From UBA6107 sp964533735 (lineage in GTDB: Bacteria; Chloroflexota; Anaerolineae; Anaerolineales; Anaerolineaceae): a DNA stretch of 64,000 nucleotides. Positions 60,498-64,000 of the stretch are shown piece after piece. A model generated the notes under the pieces. That model made no database searches. It had not been told where the DNA came from and saw only the letters and a list, made by a program, of their open reading frames with translations. Where the stretch lies: contig CAZHMD010000005.1 in the NCBI GenBank assembly GCA_964533735.1, positions 62,001-126,000 of the forward strand, given 5' to 3'. The position numbers and the translations under genes are program-made. Every line of letters begins with the position of its first letter. Positions within the stretch are counted from its first letter, which is position 1.

Positions 60498-61183
60498 AAA
60501 AGGTACTAGTAATTGAAGATGAACCCACACTACTCAGGATCCTGCAATCCTATCTTGAGAAAGAAGGGTATGCAGTAATTTCTGCCATGCGAGGTGACAC
60601 GGGTTTTGACCTGAGCCTCACCGAGAACCCTGATTTGATCCTGCTTGATCTCAATTTGCCCGGAATGGATGGGATAGATGTCGCCAGGGGAATCCTGAAG
60701 CAAAAATCCATTCCGATTATCATGGTCACCGCCCGGGTGGAAGAAAGTGATAAACTGCTTGGATTGGAACTGGGAGCAGATGACTACATCAGTAAACCGT
60801 TTTCTCCGCGGGAAGTAGTTGCGCGGGTCAAAACTGTCTTACGCCGCAGTGAAAAAAATGTTCCACCCCAGACAATTGTGGAATTTAAGGAATTATCAAT
60901 TAACCTGGACACCAGGCTGGTAAAACGAGGTGATGAAGTAATTGAACTTACACCTTCAGAGTATGACATTTGCCTCCTGATGGTTCAAAACCCGGGGAGG
61001 GTTTATTCCAGACTGCAATTGTTGGAAGTCATCCAGGGTGAGGCATACGAAGGATATGAACGCACAATTGACGCGCATATCAAAAACCTGAGAGCAAAAA
61101 TCGAATTTGATCCAAAGAATCCGAAATTTATAAAGACAGTTTTTGGAGTGGGCTATCGTACTTCACGGATTGATGAGGAATAA
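60494..61183 (+). CDS. OmpR/PhoB-family response regulator
   Basis: 229 aa from ATG 60494, in the ATGA overlap with mfd. Receiver domain with Asp52 (LILLDLNLPGMDG), TARVEE and SKPFSPREV; winged-helix output (LTPSEYDICLLMVQNPG, HIKNLRAKIEFDP). An exact TATAAT at 60482-60487 inside mfd lies 6 nt before the ATG and may give a separate leaderless transcript. Kinase gene follows directly. Confidence 0.92.
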   Translation: MKKVLVIEDEPTLLRILQSYLEKEGYAVISAMRGDTGFDLSLTENPDLILLDLNLPGMDGIDVARGILKQKSIPIIMVTARVEESDKLLGLELGADDYISKPFSPREVVARVKTVLRRSEKNVPPQTIVEFKELSINLDTRLVKRGDEVIELTPSEYDICLLMVQNPGRVYSRLQLLEVIQGEAYEGYERTIDAHIKNLRAKIEFDPKNPKFIKTVFGVGYRTSRIDEE

Positions 61184-62572
61184 ATGAGATTCTCATTAAC
61201 AACCAAGATGGCACTCGCTTTCACAACAGTAGTTCTAATCGCCATTATCGGAATTGTTGTTTTTACCACCTCAGATAGTAACCGCCAACTTACAAATTAT
61301 ATGAACCGGGGTGCATTATTTGGCATCGAAAACTTGATTTCCAACCTGGAAGAACATTACCAAAAAGCAGGAAGTTGGAATGGGGTGGAATCGACTTTTA
61401 CAACTAGTCCTCGGGGAAATAATAACTCGAGGATGTCTATGTACCAGTTCACTCTAACGGATTCAAAAGGCGTTGTCCAATGGAGCAATAGCGGCGTACA
61501 ACCAGGTACATTCTATTCGGGAAAATACAAGAAAGAGGGGCTCAAGCTTGTAAACTCAGCGGGAGAAACCGTCGGGTATTTAGTTGTGAAGGAGAACGGT
61601 GGACCAGTTGCGAACCAGGTCACTCCATTTATTGAGCGGATGAACCGGGCTCTGGTTTGGGCTGGTATTATTGCTGGAATTGCGGCACTTGTATTGGCAA
61701 TTTTCATCTCCCGGCAGTTACTCAAACCCGTTGCTGCCTTGATGCACGCAGCAACCAGTATTTCTTCTGGAGATTTATCAGCACGGGTGAACATTTCCAG
61801 CAAGGATGAATTTCACACTCTCGGCACCACCTTTAACCAAATGGCTGAAAATATCCAAAGCAGTGATGAGCGCAAGAAAGCTTTAACAGCAGATGTAGCG
61901 CATGAACTCCGAACACCTTTATCGGTCCAAAAAGCACAACTCGAAGCCATGATTGATGGGGTTATCCCAACCAATGCGGATAATCTGCAGGCAATTTCCA
62001 ATCAAACTGATGTTCTTACGCGCCTGGTGGATGATCTGCGAACATTGGCATTGACCGATTCGAAAGAACTTCAGTTGGATTTGCAGTTAATTAAATTGGA
62101 TGAAGTTTTGGTAAGTTTAGTGGAATCTCTTCGACCGCAGATCTCACTTGGTAATACGAAAATTGTTTATGAATTTGATCAAACCAGTAGGGGGCAGGCG
62201 GTATGGATCGATACAGGCCGACTGTCGCAGGTGATGCAAAACCTCCTGACTAACGCTCTGCGTTATGGAAAAAGTGGCGGGACAATTCAGGTTAGCTTGA
62301 TCAAGGATCATTTATCCCTGGTGATTAGAATCCACGATGACGGCAAGGGGATCCCTGAAGATGCGCTGCCGCATCTATTTGAGCGTTTTTACAGGCACGA
62401 TAAAGCCCGGGGTAGAGATTCCGGAGGTACCGGTTTGGGTCTATCGATCGCAAAAAACCTTGTGTCTCTGATGGACGGTGAAATCAGTGCAATGAATGCT
62501 CCATCCGGAGGAGCTGTATTTGAAGTCCGCTTCCCAGTTGTGCAGGAAAACGAAGTTAATCATAAGAAATAA
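61184..62572 (+). CDS. Sensor histidine kinase (membrane, HAMP)
   Basis: 462 aa. Two membrane helices (about 8-28 and 158-178) enclose an extracellular sensor of ~125 residues; then HAMP, HisKA with His240 (DVAHELRTPLSV) and HATPase (HDDGKGIPEDALPHLFERF, GTGLGLSIAKNL). Forms a pair with the regulator at 60494. The signal is unknown. Its stop is 48 nt before uvrB. Confidence 0.92.
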   Translation: MRFSLTTKMALAFTTVVLIAIIGIVVFTTSDSNRQLTNYMNRGALFGIENLISNLEEHYQKAGSWNGVESTFTTSPRGNNNSRMSMYQFTLTDSKGVVQWSNSGVQPGTFYSGKYKKEGLKLVNSAGETVGYLVVKENGGPVANQVTPFIERMNRALVWAGIIAGIAALVLAIFISRQLLKPVAALMHAATSISSGDLSARVNISSKDEFHTLGTTFNQMAENIQSSDERKKALTADVAHELRTPLSVQKAQLEAMIDGVIPTNADNLQAISNQTDVLTRLVDDLRTLALTDSKELQLDLQLIKLDEVLVSLVESLRPQISLGNTKIVYEFDQTSRGQAVWIDTGRLSQVMQNLLTNALRYGKSGGTIQVSLIKDHLSLVIRIHDDGKGIPEDALPHLFERFYRHDKARGRDSGGTGLGLSIAKNLVSLMDGEISAMNAPSGGAVFEVRFPVVQENEVNHKK

Positions 62573-62582
62573 AGAACATATG

Positions 62583-62591
62583 TGCTATAAT
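62583..62591 (+). promoter_or_regulatory. Extended -10 promoter of uvrB
   Basis: TGCTATAAT, exact extended -10, 29 nt before ATG 62621. -35 weak. No LexA-type box could be recognised next to it. Confidence 0.66.
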
Positions 62592-62620
62592 CGTTTCAAC
62601 GCGATTAAAAAGGAGTTTTG

Positions 62621-64000
62621 ATGTCCTTTAAACTTCATGCACCGTATCAACCTACGGGCGATCAGCCTGATGCCATCCGCGAATTGATCAAAGGAGTTAA
62701 ATCCGGTTACCGCAACCAGGTACTCCTCGGGGCAACCGGTACTGGCAAGACATTTACTGTTGCCAATATTATCCAGGAATTGCAGATGCCTGCACTGGTG
62801 ATGGCACACAATAAAACCCTGGCTGCACAGCTTTACAGCGAGTTCAAGGAGTTCTTTCCGGAAAACGCGGTGGAGTATTTTGTATCCTACTATGATTATT
62901 ACCAGCCTGAAGCATATGTTCCACGGCATGACTTATATATCGAAAAAGAAACAGATATCAACGAAGAAATAGACCGCATGCGCCTGGCTGCGACCACGGC
63001 GCTCATGTCCCGCAAGGATGTCATCATCGTGGCTTCCGTGTCTTGTATTTATGGGTTGGGAAACCCTGAAGCGTATGGAAACGTTGTTGTCAAACTGGAT
63101 ACAGGCGGCATCTACCGCCGTAATGCTTTACTCCGGCAGTTAATCGAAAGTCAGTATCAGCGCAATGATCTTGAACTTCGCCCAGGCGTTTTTCGCGTGC
63201 GGGGGGATACGATCGAGATATTCCCGGCTTATGAGGAAAAGAAGGCATTCCGCTTAAGTTTCTTTGGTGATGAAGTTGAGAAAATACTCGAATTCAGCCC
63301 GCTCACCGGAGAGATTTACCAGGAGCCAACTCACGTTGAAATTTACCCGGCGAAACATTACATCGCCAGTGAGAACAGGTTGGATCAAGCCATTAAAGAT
63401 ATTGAAAACGAGTTGGACGCTCAAATGAAATACTTCAACGCCAACAACCGGCTGCTTGAAGGCCAGCGCATTGAACAAAGATGCCGTTATGACTTGGAGA
63501 TGCTCAAGGAAGTTGGTTATTGTTCAGGAATTGAGAACTATTCCAGGCACCTGGACCAACGCCCGCCAGGTTCACCTCCATGGACATTGATGGATTATCT
63601 CCCCAGCGAGTATTTGTTGATCCTGGATGAATCACACATGACTGTCCCGCAAATTCGCGGCATGTATAACGGAGACCAATCTCGCAAGGGAACCCTGGTG
63701 GAATATGGTTTTCGCCTGCCCAGCGCCATGGATAACCGCCCCTTAACCTTCGAGGAATTCAGGAAGCGAATGGGATATACCATTTACACTTCAGCAACCC
63801 CGGCTGAGTATGAATTGAAACTGGCCGACCAGGTGGTTGAACAGATCATCCGACCTACCGGTCTCGTTGATCCTCAGGTTGAGGTGCGTCCTACCAAAGG
63901 GCAGGTGGATGATCTTTACAGTGAAATTAAAAAGCGCACAGAGAATGGTGAACGTGTGCTGGTCACTACGCTAACCAAACGCATGGCAGAGGACCTCTCT
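62621..64000 (+). CDS. uvrB: UvrABC system protein B (3' end outside window)
   Basis: First 460 codons; the frame is open to the window end. UvrB verifies damaged DNA after UvrA and loads UvrC. Walker A GATGTGKT near residue 40, the beta-hairpin tip YYDYYQPEAYVP near 92-103, SCIYGLG, RGDTIEIFPA and DESHMTVPQIRGMYNGD are typical. AGGAG at 62611 sits 5 nt before ATG. It lies 3 genes after mfd, so two nucleotide-excision-repair genes flank the two-component system. Confidence 0.96.
   Translation, partial: MSFKLHAPYQPTGDQPDAIRELIKGVKSGYRNQVLLGATGTGKTFTVANIIQELQMPALVMAHNKTLAAQLYSEFKEFFPENAVEYFVSYYDYYQPEAYVPRHDLYIEKETDINEEIDRMRLAATTALMSRKDVIIVASVSCIYGLGNPEAYGNVVVKLDTGGIYRRNALLRQLIESQYQRNDLELRPGVFRVRGDTIEIFPAYEEKKAFRLSFFGDEVEKILEFSPLTGEIYQEPTHVEIYPAKHYIASENRLDQAIKDIENELDAQMKYFNANNRLLEGQRIEQRCRYDLEMLKEVGYCSGIENYSRHLDQRPPGSPPWTLMDYLPSEYLLILDESHMTVPQIRGMYNGDQSRKGTLVEYGFRLPSAMDNRPLTFEEFRKRMGYTIYTSATPAEYELKLADQVVEQIIRPTGLVDPQVEVRPTKGQVDDLYSEIKKRTENGERVLVTTLTKRMAEDLS

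Overview
This is a dense core-chromosome segment with about 65 protein genes, one tRNA, and no transposase, phage module, CRISPR array or rRNA. The gene content suggests a bacterium of the phylum Chloroflexota, probably class Anaerolineae. This rests on several signs. IleRS has a C-terminus without zinc-ribbon cysteines, in the style of type II enzymes. An FhaA/FhaB-like pair sits beside a SEDS-PBP fusion. There are many surface proteins with Thr/Pro-rich linkers (TPTNT-like), a DUF1461 (Lit-like) membrane protein, and a membrane-spanning spermidine-synthase-like protein. No outer-membrane assembly gene is seen. The taxonomic call is an inference from gene content, not a search result.

Layout. 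1-14.9 kb (mostly +): end of ileS, lspA, an RluD-type pseudouridine synthase, threonine aldolase, purine nucleoside phosphorylase, a surface protein, a GNAT enzyme, a membrane/GAF sensor without a kinase domain, an S1 protein, ftsK, a CDP-alcohol phosphatidyltransferase, lgt, a metallo-hydrolase, an HNH nuclease (-) and tyrS. 14.9-21.2 kb (-): a SEDS glycosyltransferase fused to a PBP-like domain that has lost all three active-site motifs, then mtnP, two FHA proteins, a YbaK deacylase and a PHP protein. 21.2-25.1 kb (+): secG, an orphan family 5 solute-binding protein, a hypothetical, a cobalamin adenosyltransferase and a DUF554 protein. 25.1-35.6 kb (-): a DsbA-like protein, a GNAT enzyme, TPR and double-HTH proteins, a kinase/regulator pair, and a long operon of zinc ribbon, PfkB kinase, parA, parB, amidohydrolase and a sensor kinase. 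35.7-41.5 kb: radC, a CAU-anticodon tRNA followed by a tandem repeat that includes the tRNA 3' end, and four surface proteins (C39-like peptidase, L,D-transpeptidase, lipoprotein, SUMF1 lipoprotein). 41.7-53.2 kb: a membrane protein, a Crp/Fnr regulator, YihY, a heterodimeric ABC exporter, a divergent Fpg glycosylase, a sugar-type ABC ATPase, gpmA, a Lit-like protein and the spermidine-synthase-like protein. 53.2-64 kb: NAD(P)HX repair enzyme, a YtxH/YtxG-like pair, a second surface protein with the same beta-rich module as the one at 4.3 kb, pth, mfd, a two-component pair and the start of uvrB.

How the parts fit. Lipoprotein maturation (lgt, lspA, a Lit-like transacylase) and secretion (secG) serve the surface lipoproteins encoded here. 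Cell-wall functions (SEDS fusion, FHA proteins, L,D-transpeptidase) form a second theme. DNA repair (mfd, uvrB, radC, Fpg-like) and chromosome segregation (ftsK, parAB) form a third. Many promoters carry an exact TATAAT -10, often extended (TGN). Several lie only 6-10 nt before a start codon, which suggests leaderless transcripts. The observation most worth following is the SEDS/pseudo-transpeptidase fusion with its FHA partners; the FhaB-like gene also appears to begin at a non-standard codon.
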